Assembly (NCBI RefSeq): GCF_040054535.1
Contig: NC_090785.1
Coordinates: forward strand, 12,314,501-12,378,500
Source: Antennarius striatus
Lineage: Eukaryota; Chordata; Actinopteri; Lophiiformes; Antennariidae
Reading direction: 5' to 3'
Length of the DNA: 64,000 nt
Each line of letters begins with the position of its first letter. Within the stretch, counting starts at the first letter, position 1. Below, in pieces: positions 33,961 to 46,691 of this stretch. The notes under the pieces were generated by a model. That model saw only the letters and a program-made list of their open reading frames with translations. It made no database searches and had not been told where the DNA came from. Both the position numbers and the translations under genes were made by a program.

Positions 33961-34369
33961 TGTCTTACTATACCTCTTAAATTGGCTTTTAACCAATGAT
34001 TTTGCTCAACCATCAACAGATCTTTTCCTATTACTGGGATTGATGGGATTCTTACGGACTGTTGTGTAGATTGCAAAACAAATTTAATGAGCCATAGAAG
34101 TTAGAAGAAAGCATGAATATAGATGTGACAGTTGTGATTGTATGAGCGTTTGGAAACGTCAGTTCTGCCTTCCCTGTATCATTCCTGTAGATCTGGCTGT
34201 CAGGTCAGAGATTGGCTGCAGACTACTGCATTAGCAGCTGTGTAGTTAACACGGCTTCTAGCCGCTGTTCTGGACTTGGCATACAGAACTGTTTGGTAAA
34301 GCTGGCGTTATGTGGTTGTGTTTGTGTGTAAATGTTTGAGTGGTGCATCAGAGAAGCTATGAATGGGCA

Positions 34370-34468
34370 GAGAGGGGTGTGCTTTCAGACACCATTGCAG
34401 CGGTGAGCGGAGTGCCATCTACTCCACTCCAGTACTGCACTGAGAGAGAAAAGGAGAGAGAAGGAAAG
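34370..34468 (+). other. Candidate non-coding first exon of the 40.3-kb small gene
   Basis: A purine-rich stretch ends in GGAAAG|GTAAGTG, a full-consensus donor at 34468/34469. The next convincing plus-strand acceptor is at 40239, in front of the exon that contains the small gene's ATG. Linkage is inferred from signal strength and strand only. Confidence 0.25.
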
Positions 34469-36378
34469 GTAAGTGCATGATTTTCTTCTAAGGTATTTAA
34501 GTGATCACATTTTTGGGGGATTGCTGTGCTTATTTACCTGCTCGGTCTCTGACTCGTTCATCCTCTCTGCCAGCCCATTTCATTTATATGCTGATGCTGA
34601 CTTCATGCCCTCATTCATAGAAAACAATATTTTTGTTTTGACTGAATAGAACACATTGTCATGTTTCCATATCTGCTTTTAGTGTTTGACATTGTATATA
34701 TAACAAGCTTTCAATCCCCAGAATTGAAATCAGATAATAGCAGTTATTCTTTTAGAGAACCTTTCAGAGGAATCTTGCAGGGTATAAGGGAAAGGCATTT
34801 ATCAAGACTTGCAAGTCATTTTTTAAGTTGAAAGCTAGCCAGTCTTCAAACAAAAATGAATTCAGATGCTGCGATCTGGAGAAAGGCACATGGCAGACCT
34901 GTGATTCAGATGCTTGACTGTCTAATGTGTGTGTATGCCTGTGTACGTATGTAAATGCACATGTGACCATGCATATGTCACACCTAAGCATGACAGAGCA
35001 GATGGCCCATCATTTACAGGACAAAATGTCCTTGCAAACTGTGTCATCAAATTGTACTTCCTACCCAGCTGCTGTTTCACTTATTGAACCTATGTTCCTT
35101 TTATACAGTGACCAACTATGTATACATGCATGAATGTTTAGATAGACATCTTAACCAGGGCAGACATGAGCAGGCGTTACTGTCATACCACATGAGTCTG
35201 TGGCTTCCAGGTATGAGTTGACTTAAACATCTCCAAGGTGTTCACCACTAAACTGAGTTAAGGAGGAACTCTACTATTATGTATTTTCTAAGCTGTAGGA
35301 TTTGTTCTCTTTTCAAACATTCTCAGCCTCTCCTTCAGTTGAAGTGAATCTGGAAGGAGGTAAATGGTGAAAAAGACTGTAAGGCAAGGTATTCCATTTG
35401 CCCAGCCTTGCAGAAAGAGTAGCTGGAGTAGCTTTTAAGTTTCTACCTTAGTGTGTACCAGGTTTTGTACTAGGACCACAAAGAAGCGTAGTGCTTTTGG
35501 ATGTGTCGCCTTCGCTGTTGTCTGGCTGCTTGCTCATGTGGATTAATTGATGCAGAGGTGTTTTTCAAAGCCATGAGGCTTTCTGTCTCACCAATGAAAT
35601 GTGGCTCCACCACCTCAATGCACCTCAAGAGAATTAAATAAGAATTGCATGAGGTCCAATGTGGTTAGATACCCATAAATAACTCAGTATTGTACTTTTT
35701 GCCAGACTGAAGAAAATAGTTTTCTTCAACAGAAATACTCTTTACACAATAAAACACTAGAATTTTGAATTGTGATTAAACTAGTTTTGTCTAGTCAGAA
35801 GGAGGTAGGGTGATGAACATTATACAGCATAGGTCACATGATTGATCCATCAAGTTCCGTCTCTGGTGATCTATTATTGCAGATCTGATAATATCCTATT
35901 AAAACATGGGGAGCTTTCTAACCAGAAACATTCTGAATGATAACAAGGAGCTGCTCTCCTGGGATGAAGTTGTGAGAATGAGTCAGATTTTGTATATGCG
36001 GTACATGAAACATGAAATGAGGTACTTGTCACCATGATTTCTCTTCATGGTTTGAAAATATGTGTAGGTCTCTTTGATTGAAACCCAATTTTAAAAAAGT
36101 TCACTTTCCAGAGGAAGGTGGGGAAAAAAGAATCAGCTGGACTTGCTTAAGGTCGGTTGACCAATCTTTTTAAAGTTCCTCTTCCATGATGAAATACTGA
36201 CTTTCATCACAACTACACCACTATAAGAAGGCTGCAAAGGGTCATAGTAAAGCTTCTAAAGAAACTCTTCTGATCCTATATGAGGTGAACCTGGTCAATG
36301 GGTGACCAAGAGAACCTAAATGACACTTCCTGCTGCCACTAGGTGGTGCAAGGACTCTAGCTCAATTTTGGCACTCAT
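34469..36378. other. Intergenic or intronic sequence without recognised features
   Basis: No convincing ORF, RNA gene or named repeat. If the 34.4-kb donor is real, this is intron. Confidence 0.5.
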
Positions 36379-36387
36379 ATAATCAAG

Positions 36388-37441
36388 ATCTGGAGAAAGC
36401 TTATGACAGGGTGCCCAGAGAGGAACTGTGGTATTGTATGAGGAAGTCTGGAGTGGCAGAGAAGTATGTTAGAGCGGTGCAGGACATGTATGAGGACTGT
36501 AAGACAGTGGTGAGGTGTGCTGTAGGTGTGACAGAGGAGTTCAAGGTGGAGGTGGGACTGCATCAGGGATCAGCTCTGAGCCCCTTCTTGTTCGCTATGG
36601 TGATGGACAGGCTGACAGACGAGGTTAGACAGGAATCTCCATGGACTATGATATTTGCAGATGACATTGTGATCTGCAGTGAGAGCAGGGAACAGGTGGA
36701 GGAGAAGCTAGTGAGGTGGAGGTTTGTCCTGGAAAGGAGAGGAATGAAGGTTAGCTGCAGTAAGACAGAGTACATGTGTGTGAATGAGAGGGACCCAAAT
36801 GGAAGAGTGAGGTTACAGGGAGAAGAGATCAAGAAGGTGGAGGATTTTAAGTACTTAGGGTCAACAGTCCAGAGCAATGGAGAGTGTGGAAAAGAGGTGA
36901 AGAAGCGTGTACAGGCAGGATGGAACGGGTGGAGGAAAGTGTCAGGTGTGATGTATGATAGAAGAGTTTAAGATAAAATGAAAGGAAAGGTGTACAAAAC
37001 TGTGGTGAGACCAGCGATGTTGTTTGGTCTAGAGACAGTGTCACTGAGGAAAAGACAGGAGACAGAGCTGGAGGTAGCAGAGATGAAGATGCTGAGGTTC
37101 TCTCTGGGAGTGACCAGGAAGGATAGGATCAGGAATGAGTACATCAGAGGGACAGCACATGTTAGAGGTTTTGGAGATAAAGTCAGAGGCCAGACTGACA
37201 TGGTTTGGACATGTCCAGAGGAGAGATAGTGAATATATTGGTAGAAGGATGCTGAGTTTTGAACTGCCAGGCAGGAGGCCTAGAGGAAGACCAAAGAGGA
37301 GGTTTATGGATGTAATGAGGGAAGACATGAAGGTAGTTGGTGTGAGAGAAGAGGATTCAAAGGACAGGGCTAGATGGAGGAAATTGATTCGCTGTGGCGA
37401 CCCCTGAAGGGAAAAGCCGAAAGGAAAAGAAGAAGAAGAAG
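36388..37441 (+). mobile_element. 5'-truncated RTE-type LINE with 9-bp target-site duplication
   Basis: Encodes the second half of an [34 protein letters not shown] and FADDIVI, then the thumb and C-terminal region (LTWFGHVQRRDSEYIGRRML) and WRKLIRCGDP. An in-frame TAA at 36969-36971 and a frameshift near 37170 break it. The 3' end GGGAAAAGCCGAAAGGAAAAG with (AAG)n is typical of fish RTE elements. ATAATCAAG at 36379-36387 and 37442-37450 is the target duplication. Confidence 0.9.
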
Positions 37442-37566
37442 ATAATCAAGTTTTGGGAAGATTTAATCATCCCCAATATTCATCCAAGACAATGTAATTG
37501 AAATTCTTTTTGGCTCTGTTAGCCTTTTTAGAAATGTGTGTGGGTGTGCGTGCACACACAAATACA

Positions 37567-37637
37567 CATCAGTAGGAGTTGGAAGAACTGTGATCGGTGA
37601 AGTGACTACACCACAGTTCTTACAACTCCTGCTGGTG
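37567..37637. ncRNA. MicroRNA-like hairpin
   Basis: Arms 37567-37592 and 37612-37637 pair over 26 positions: 23 Watson-Crick, 2 G-U and 1 mismatch, around a 19-nt loop. Core arm sequence is GAAGAACTGTG opposite CACAGTTCTT. Length and shape fit a pre-miRNA, but I do not recognise the mature sequence, and a palindromic repeat is an alternative. The strand cannot be decided. Confidence 0.45.
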
Positions 37638-39225
37638 AAGGTAATAAGTTCTTCATTTCAGAAGCATTAATTGTTCAAACATGTCTTTCATGCATGTTGC
37701 GTGCCTCTGACGAGACATTGTGTGTGAAGCACAATCATTGTCAATTAAGTATTATTTTCTTTGCGAGCTGGTCAGGGAGTCCTCTGTACAGCCTTCTGCA
37801 AAGTCTTCAAAGGGCTTCTTTACACACTTGAAAGTAAGAGTCCGCAGCCTTGGTTTTACCCAAACATGTATGTGCGCAAAAAGCCTGATCCATGAAAGAC
37901 GCTGTGCACACCCTGCTGGGCTAGGCACAGAGGATGAGTGAGCGCCTGTTGCTCATCCGCCATTTATTCTTCATGAGCTCTCAGCTGAAAGCTTCCTGTT
38001 GAGCTGCAGACTGAAAGGGTGGCTAATAATTCAGTGTCACATCAGACAATGATAATTAATCTTTTCATTTTCTTTTAGTTGGTTTAGTCTTGTTTTACCA
38101 GTTAAAGGTGTAAACTTACAAAAACTAATATAATGCAATGAGAGACTTGCAATAAATGTTTCATTTTGCAATAAACAATGCTTTAGTTATTTCACATGAA
38201 AGGTTTCCAGGTTTTCCATTGTTTGGATTTGGCAGCATTTACTAGTTCCAGGTTCTGATTACATGATTGTGGCTCCATCTGGTTGTCTGACATGTTTTTG
38301 GCTTCGGGCCAAAATATGAAGAAGGGTTTTTAGGGATCATTAATCATCAAATAGGGATACATTGTTTGGATCCCTCCAGGAGACCATTCAGGAAAGACTA
38401 ACATGTCAATGTTTCCGGAAGTTGACCAACCAGATAATGGTTTGCGTTCTAAATAGGAATGGTATATATACCAGCTGCATTTAGCTCGGTTTTGATCTGA
38501 TCTGGTGCAACCAAAACAACAAACCTCCAACAACCACTAGATGACAGCAAAAGACTGGATTAGATTTGGACTACTGCACCTTTGGTTCTTTTCGTTTTTG
38601 GATCACTTACCAGCTAGAAGAGGCAACACTGTTAAAGTCCAATCATGTTTCATTCAGACTGTCGACATACTGTGTGGTTCATCACTTAACACTTTTTTTA
38701 AATAGATTTTTTAATATATGAAGACTAAACAGGTCCACAATTGTTTTTGAAGACCATTCACTTCTTCTGTAGTCATGACTCACCAACATAGCTGATGTCA
38801 CATTACTTTTCCGGGCAGGACTCTGAAAGAATGAACGGATTATTTGCCATACATTAAAATGGTCAACACACCTTTTACATTCTTTGCTCAAAGTAATTTT
38901 TAAGATATGAACAGATTTATGGAAATTGGATACACTCACAGGAGCTGTTTTTCACCACAGTGGTTCAACCCTAAAAAAACATAACTGTAGTTGTGACATT
39001 ATCCATCTATTGACGTACAGCGCCATTTTTGGGGCCTGAAAATGTAAATTTTTTACATTGGCTTCCAGAAATTGATCTTTTATAAATATTATAATTGCTG
39101 ATGCTGTGTAAACTAACAAAATGCAACTATTCTGGGCTTGATAACAGAGCCCACCTCACATACTTATTACGATTCCATTATTGCCAGAACAACAAAAAAT
39201 GCTTTAATGTTTTAAATTTTATATA
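37638..39225. other. Sequence without recognised features
   Basis: No supported gene. ORFs here are short and without domains. Confidence 0.5.
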
Positions 39226-39558
39226 CTGTTGTGATTCCCGAAGGGAAATTAAGAACGCACACTGTAGTATATTAGTCATCAATCAATCACACGCATGCAT
39301 ATTAGTGAGTACAGGCCTCTGTAATACACACAAACACACACAGGGGACCTGTAAACATGCAACAGGAGGTAGAGTGGTGGGCAGTCCTTTGGTGGAGCGG
39401 CCAACTTGTAAGGTGGACGGCGCCTCGCTCAAAGGCACCTCGGCAGCGCTCCGGAGGTGAGCTGACACCTCCTGTCAGCTCACTCCAGGTGTTTTTGGAC
39501 GGGAGCGGGAATCGAACCACCAATCTTGGATGATTGGACGACTCGCTCTACCACTGCT
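39226..39558 (-). mobile_element. tRNA-derived SINE, minus strand
   Basis: On the minus strand the head reads CAGTGGTAGAGCGAG (A-box-like) and GGTGGTTCGATTCCCGC (B box). The body is shared with 58280-58689, and the tail contains TTAATTTCCCTTCGGGAATC. The tRNA-like pol III promoter and conserved tail define a SINE. Confidence 0.8.
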
Positions 39559-40321
39559 GTTCCAAAGCTGGCTCAGTGTCTCGTTTTGCTTGTGCTAAGT
39601 TTATCAACATCCCTCCAATGTTGGATTCCTGAGCCACTATTGTGATCAGCAAAAGTGGCTCAGGAACAGCAACTGTTCTTATGATCCATGTGCACAAGGA
39701 AAATTCCCAATGCAATGTTTTGTGAAGGCAAATTTAAATAAAATGTTTTGAAAAAAACCACTGTCATATAAACAGGGTCATAATCTGGAGGTGTCTTTGT
39801 CTAATAATTTAGAGTAATGTCCAGCACGGTGGTCCACTTGGTGTTTTCAAATCCGTCAGAGATCAGTGGAGGAGTTAGACGTGGCTGTTGGTGGTCTCCA
39901 TTGTTGCATTATAGTTGTGCAGATAGTTTGTCAGTCAAACTAATGATGGCACAATAAGGACAAACTATCTTACATCCCAAGAGGAAAAGAACTCTGGAGT
40001 AGAGAGATGAGATTTGTGTCCCTGAGTTAGTCACCACCTAGTGAAGATAAACCTTAACTGCAGATTTATCAACATTTTCCTCAGGGTGAAAGATGAACAG
40101 TTTAGTTCATAATGAAATGTAAATAAAATGAGTGTGGCCAGTAACCCCACTAAGAGATGCTAATGGTTTTCTTTCATGTCTAACATATAACCAATGCTGT
40201 TGTAACGTGGTTGTTTCTCTCTCTCCCTCCTGTCTTTAGTTTGAATAGCCGCGGCTTTCCCAAAAATATCAAATCAAAATCCTAATTGGAACTGAACACA
40301 TCCTGAAACTTCGTGTCAATC

Positions 40322-40771
40322 ATGGAACAGAAGGCGAACGAGGTGTGTGTGAATGCCTGACACAATATATACTTTTATAGACATGTAGTGTGTCTTACAT
40401 GACCCTCCCCTGTCATTCTTTAGTGTCCCACCACCACCTCTCCTCAGAAGCACATGAAGAACAGGTCCAAATCCACAGAGGAGATGCAGCAGATGAAGAA
40501 GGTGAGCAGCAATCTGTCATTCGTCTCTGCTTGGATTTCCCCTCTGTACCATCAGTTAGATTTGATGTGACTGCTTGCTTCTCCTGTACAGACCTTTGCC
40601 TCACAGAAATCACTCCCAGGAAGACCAGAGCTGAATAAAGTGAAGGTGAGGGCTGTGTTAGGACTTTATATGGATTTTTTATCTATTTCTATATCGTTCC
40701 ATGTCTTTGTTTTTCAGGAGTGTCCTGAGGGCTCTCACGTGCCTACATCCCGCACAGAGGAGATTAAGTGA
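40322..40771 (+). CDS. Small four-exon gene encoding a 68-residue hydrophilic protein, unknown
   Basis: Coding exons 40322-40342, 40424-40501, 40592-40645 and 40718-40771 are all multiples of three with GT-AG introns of about 70-90 bp. The ATG exon begins after an acceptor at 40239. The predicted protein starts MEQKANE and continues CPTTTSPQKHMKNRSKSTEE. It is rich in Lys, Glu, Ser and Thr, has no hydrophobic segment, and ends TSRTEEIK. AATAAA at 40883-40888 and ATTAAA near 41039 would serve as 3' ends. Agreement of signals and phases over four exons supports a real gene, but I do not recognise the protein and assign no function. No single ORF reveals it because the exons are short. Confidence 0.55.
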
Positions 40772-43700
40772 TAAATCCAAGGACCAATTAGTTCCTGCTG
40801 AATTACAATCATCACAAACATAACATGCATAAATTGTACATGTGTACACTTGGAAACATTATCCTCAATTATTGAGGACAATAATAAATTCAAAATATGC
40901 AAGAAATGGTAAATTGAACTCAAACGGAAACACAACCTCATGCACACTAAAGCACCACAAAAACAGGACGCCTGTAATGATGCTGTTTCATTGTACTCTG
41001 AATGTTGTATACATATTTCAAAATGAATGTGTATCGACATTAAAGTCTTGCTGTCGAGTCAGTCTGTCTTTGTTGTGCTCTCATTCAGATCTTGACAAGC
41101 TCAAAGCACATTTTTTACTATGAGAGAGCTAATCTATTTGATGAAACTAATGCACGCATTCATCTGGAGATTAACCAGGGCCGTGGAGCAAGATTAAAGG
41201 GCAAATGAGGCAGATGGTGATAACAGAGCAACAAGCAGGCCCTGATCTAATTGAAGTGCAGTGAAATGCAGCTCAAGGACTTCATTGGCCACAGGGAATC
41301 CTAAGGCACAGGGAAATCATTAGCCATTCAGGCAATGTCTGGGAGGATTAATTTTCAAAAATGTGTTTATTGGAGAAATGTACCTGATGGCATCTCCCAG
41401 AATTCTCTACCTAGGGATCTGAGACCTGCAGAAATATTAATTTCTTCGTTCACACTCTACTACCATTTCTTTTTTGCAAAAAAATAAATATTTGGCTCCA
41501 ATTTTACCAACTGTGGAACTATTTTATAAGTGCAGGATAAGGAAAACTATTAGAATTTTTCATCCTACTCCACCCAACATGTCACGGATCTAACACTGAG
41601 CGAGACAAACAACCATTCACATTGTTGTAACACTTGTTGGTAATTTCACCTGCTACATACAGTATGTTTTGGCCATGAGAGGGACAGCAGTAACTAATGA
41701 ACCCTTATGCTGCCCTACACTGATGACAATTAATGCTAAAAGAATTTTTATTTCATTGCTCCCATAAGTCACTTTGCTTGATCTAGTACTCTCTAAAATG
41801 TGATTATACAGAACACACTTTCAGCAAGCTTAGACACACTGACACCTTGTAGTTCACGTAACAAATCCAAGATGTTGAGTGGTATATCAAACCAGTTTTG
41901 AAAAGCTTTGAGACTCCCCAATGAGACTGAAGATGAAACTCCCCAAAAATCCAGAATATTAGAAAGGCTTTTACAAGCTCATTAAGTTTGGTTAAATTTG
42001 TTGCTAAGAGACATTAATGTGAAATTTTGCATGCCTGATAAAACACTTTTAGTTTTGTTGTCATTAATCTCCAGACTCTGCTTTCAATTACAGTAGCGAC
42101 AGCTGAAATCTCATTTTATAATGAAGGTAGTTTTAAATTATTAAATGCTTTGTTTATTAAATGTCAGAAAATCCCCATTGTCAGGGAGAAAGTGTCCAGT
42201 TTGTTTTATCTAACCAAATGTCCAAAACTTCAGAAATACTTAACACAAGTGAATAACTAATTTCGAGACAATCACTTCAGTTGTCGATCAATTTTCTGGT
42301 GACTGATGTCTCTCAATCTTTTACGTTAATTGACAAGTCAGCATACTTAAATGAAAACTAGATGGTACTCAGTAGAGCAAAAGCCCAATAGTTTTAACAA
42401 AATGAACCCCAATTTAGTTTACAAATCTTAACAGAAAAATTTCCATTAAAATCTGAAATTTAATGACATTTTGAATACAGCTCTATCCAACAATATTAAA
42501 GGAAGACAAATGTATCCTCATAGATTATCCTTGTTTGGATCCACTGCAAAATCTGATGGCTTCTTTTTTGACACATCCAACCCATCTAATCAAAATCTGT
42601 CAGATTTAGCTTTACCATGTGACCAGATAAAAAATGAACAAATTACAAGGACACCCAATAGAACAGATAACTTAAATCCCAACAGTCCTTTTAATTAAAT
42701 ACATTTTTTCCCCAACAAAACATGGGTGCCATGCAAAACTGGCTGCCCTCAGGGTTTTATTGAAGTAAGTGGAAAATATTATAAATCTTAGATCCCTTCC
42801 ATGTCTGAATTTCCTCCAAAATGTAATACTGTAGTTCTAATGTTAAGGGAAATTAAGAATTTTATGGATAGGTCTTTTTCTGATTCACTCCAATATTTGA
42901 CGATTTCTTCCATTGCACCAGTGTCACCCTTCAATCTGGTGTCACAACAATCCATCAGATCGCTCATATGTGATTGAAAAAATGTTTAAATATGCTCAAA
43001 TATTTCTATCAATGGTCACAAAATAGAAAACCCTGAATCTAACTGGATCCATCTGACATTTAGTTGGTTTCCTGACATACCCCTTTGCTAAGATTAATAA
43101 AAACAAAACAAACGGCACTGGTGAAAACAACAGACTGGGAGGCTAACTTTAACGCCACATGGTCTGTCTCAGTATAAGAATAAGAAGAAAATGTGGCCTT
43201 TAGGGAAGTGGAGCAGGAAAGTGTGTGTCTGCTGCAGCACCAGAGTGACAATCTGTTTGGATTAGCTCCAAACTAAACACGGAAAAGGACATTGCATACC
43301 TAGACAGCAGATTAATAACATCACTGAGCCTTTTTAAGGAGCCCTGGGTGTAAGCCAGATACTTAGTAATGCATTTGTAGGCCATGATTGATTACTTATT
43401 CATATCTATTCTCTAATGCAGCACCAAACCTTGAGGGTTTCTTCCTCTGCTGTACACAGCGCGGGCTCCTGTCCAGCTACCTGCACAACAGCTGAGCTGT
43501 TATCTCTCTGGCTCCCAGCTCTCATAATAGTTTGGAACAACCACATTAAAGGGACTATTCACTTTAGCTCCTCTGAGTTCATGGATGCAAGTCTGAGGTC
43601 AGCAGCTTTTCTCAAATATGTTTGAGAATGCTGCTGACTTCACAGAACCTGATTTGGAGTAATTATTAACAATTGCCCTCTTAGCCAGGCCATTGTGGAC

Positions 43701-45624
43701 TTCAACAACAGTGAGGGGGACATTGTTCATGGGTTGTGGGGTTCAGATGAAAATCTTCATATTTATGGGTGAGTCTGTCTGAAAACATCCCATATGGTCC
43801 AATATCAATCATAACATGCTTGATCTTAGGTCCTAGCAAAGTATCTAAGTACCTGAACATTCTGCATAAGTGAAGAAGATGACACTGGTCATGTTTGAAA
43901 TTCATCCACTGATTTATCTCACGTAATAAATTATCATTTAATGTCCAGACTCTAATCTTATCCAGGCAGCCAGTGCGTCAGGGCAACATCAAGACTGAGC
44001 AGACCTTTCTCCCCACATGTACCACTAGATGTCAGATTGCTCATACGTTTGAGGCTGAGAGGACATCAAACAACCTGCACAATGGCATTGCCCTCTCCAT
44101 TTTGATATCATCATCTAGTCCCAAATCAGGCGAAAATTAGCTGGTTCAGCAAACATCACTTTTCACCTCATAAACAATGTACTCTCCCAAGTACGTGTCA
44201 TTAGGTTAAGGCTTTTTGTTGTTGATTAGCGATGAGGTTTGTGATGATGGAGCAGGTTAATTTACAAGAAACGAGTTCTCCTCCAACCACCTGACACTTG
44301 GTAACTTATTGAAAAATCACACCTACTTCACATGGATGTTTTTATTTCTACGGGTTCACACAAAACACGTCACACAAGTTTCCTCACCATATGTGTCAAT
44401 ATCTAATATTTTTCATCCTGACACACCATGTTCATAAACTGAACATTTATTCTCAACTAAATCTCAGCCTTTTATCTTCAGCTGTGGGACCCACAGCTCA
44501 TGCATCTTTTAAAAAATGTTGGCAAGTCGGCTGTCCCTCACTGACAATTACTAAATATTTCATTAATCCCTTTCACGACTATTTGCTACTTTGGGTAAAA
44601 CTGGAGTAACTTCAGAAATATATAAGTGACTCACATCGACTTAAAGAAAAACTCCCAAATTGCACAGATACAGAGAATGTGGCAGACAAGGAAATAGTTG
44701 ACTGTGGGATAGATGGATTAGAGGATAGCATTCACTACACACACACACACAGACACAGACACACACACACAGACACACACACTGTGCACAATCTAAGCTT
44801 ATTCAGCTACAATCTATACAACTGTTTTAACACGCGTGTGCACGCTATCTACAGAGATGTACACATGCTAATGGGCTTCTTTTCACGTCACAACCTGTGA
44901 GAAGATTGAATGCACTGACTGCAATTGCTGTAATTTTGGCTGCTGTAATTACCGAACTCACTTCCATCCTCTTTGCTTTAAGACACATTAGCACTCCCTC
45001 CTCCACTGGAGTCCCCAAAATATGGTAAACTGGCTGACATGAAAAGAGGAGAAGAGTTTCTTTAAACGAATACTGGTGAAAAGGGAGTTGCTGCTTTATA
45101 GACAGTGGAGTGTTCCTTAAATGGATGACTTGCAGCTGCAGGAAATAGAGTGTAAGACAAATAACATGCCCACTGATGTTTCCTTATTGATTCTTACAAG
45201 GCATTCATTTGTCGTGGTGCACGACTTGACCTTGACTCAAGGACAGCCACCAATTGAAAACAGTGTGGGCCACCTTTGGCCTTTTTTATGGGTGTGTTGC
45301 TTGATCTGAGTCATGCGATGAGAAATGGGCTCATGTCCAGACATGTTGGCCTGTCTGGCCTCTTTGTACTGTTGCAGGTGTCTGATGATCATTTTTCACT
45401 TTCATATTCTCTCTATAATGGTGCCATTTAAAATACCTGTGTGTCACCACTCAGCATTCAAAGCACCATGTTCTCTCCATTTATAACCACAGTGTTCTTT
45501 GAGCTCAGTCCTGTGCTAAACTATCATGCCAAGTTTTTTTATTTAACTTCCCTTATTATGTACTTACATATTTGAAATACTTGAAACAAAGCTTTTAGCT
45601 TGTGTGTTTGTTCTTTGTAATTAG
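40772..45624. other. Long intergenic stretch
   Basis: Begins with the small gene's 3' UTR. The rest is AT-rich and holds a short CA tract near 44739-44781. I see no supported exon. The 41120-41370 segment has several homeodomain-like TAAT cores, but this is too weak to call an enhancer. Confidence 0.5.
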
Positions 45625-45851
45625 GGCTCAGGAAGTCTCCAAAGCTCAAAGTCATGCTCAAGGATGAGAGGAAGTCCGGTGTCATCTCCACCTTTGAGCT
45701 CAGCAGCAGCTTTGAGGGCTGCAACTCCACCTCAATTCTGCTTCACACAGAGAAGCTGACAGACCTCCTGAAGAGAAAGGAGATTCACATATTTGTCTCC
45801 TGGATTGGCAGCAGGCCTGAGATCTTTGAAAAGGCAAATAACAACAGTTGA
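45625..45851 (+). CDS. Orphan terminal exon candidate, identity unknown
   Basis: After an acceptor (tttgtaattag|GG) the frame encodes about 75 residues to a TGA at 45849-45851. It begins GLRKSPKLKVMLKDERKSGV, contains STFELSSSFEGCNSTSILLH and VSWIGSRPEIFEK, and ends NNNS. Composition is protein-like, alternating hydrophobic and polar with Trp and Cys. Start in phase 1 means an upstream exon is needed; I could not find it. It could be the last exon of an unrecognised gene or a retained pseudo-exon. Confidence 0.35.
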
Positions 45852-46502
45852 AACCACACCTCAGTGTCTGAAGACATGCTCAAAAGGCAAACAGGGGAGG
45901 GGAGATCACACAAACCTTATTTATACCATCACCCTGCACTGTTTGTCTGATAATGATGTGCAGTATGTCTTTATTCTTTACATGCGTGACTGCCTGCTGA
46001 GACAACTTGGTCTATAGGTACTGTATGTTGAAATGTCTTGTATGAAAAGATCAAGTTTGCCTTTGTTTTACTTATAATGATGCACATGAAAAGCTTCTTC
46101 TCCTCAATCTTGTTAGTCTTCTGTTTTTATTTTGAACAGATAACACCCCAGAGACCACAGTAGAGAGTCCAAACAATATAAAAGAACTTCTTATAAATAC
46201 ACCCAAAGTCGCTTTCCTGTTGGTTCTTCTCTTCTTCTTCATTTGCTCTTTGGACTGCTCCCTCTGAGCTCTGCCTTCCAGTTAGCAGGAGGTCTGTCCA
46301 TAACCCTGGCTGCCCCTCAGCAGGTAAAAAGGAACTCAGCCAGATGCTCGACAAGTACGAGTCTTTCCCACATAGTTCACTCTGCCTGACGGGATCAGCA
46401 CTATATAATTTACTGCATAGTTTCCTGACCTTTGTGGACGTGGAGAAACAAGCTCTTTGAATTTTGTGTTGCTGTGGGCAACTTTATCATGTATAAGACC
46501 AC

Positions 46503-46573
46503 TGTGTGTGTGTGCGTGTGTGTCTGTGTGCGTCTGTGTACGTGTGTGTCTGTGTGTGTGTGTGTGTGTGTGT

Positions 46574-46671
<98 letters not shown>

Positions 46672-46691
46672 GTGTGTGTGAGAGAGAGAGA
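46503..46691. repeat. (GT)n microsatellite with (GA)n end
   Basis: Interrupted GT/GC units at 46503-46575, then a long pure GT run, then a GA run from 46680. Apparent long Cys/Val or His/Thr ORFs across it are artefacts. Confidence 0.95.
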
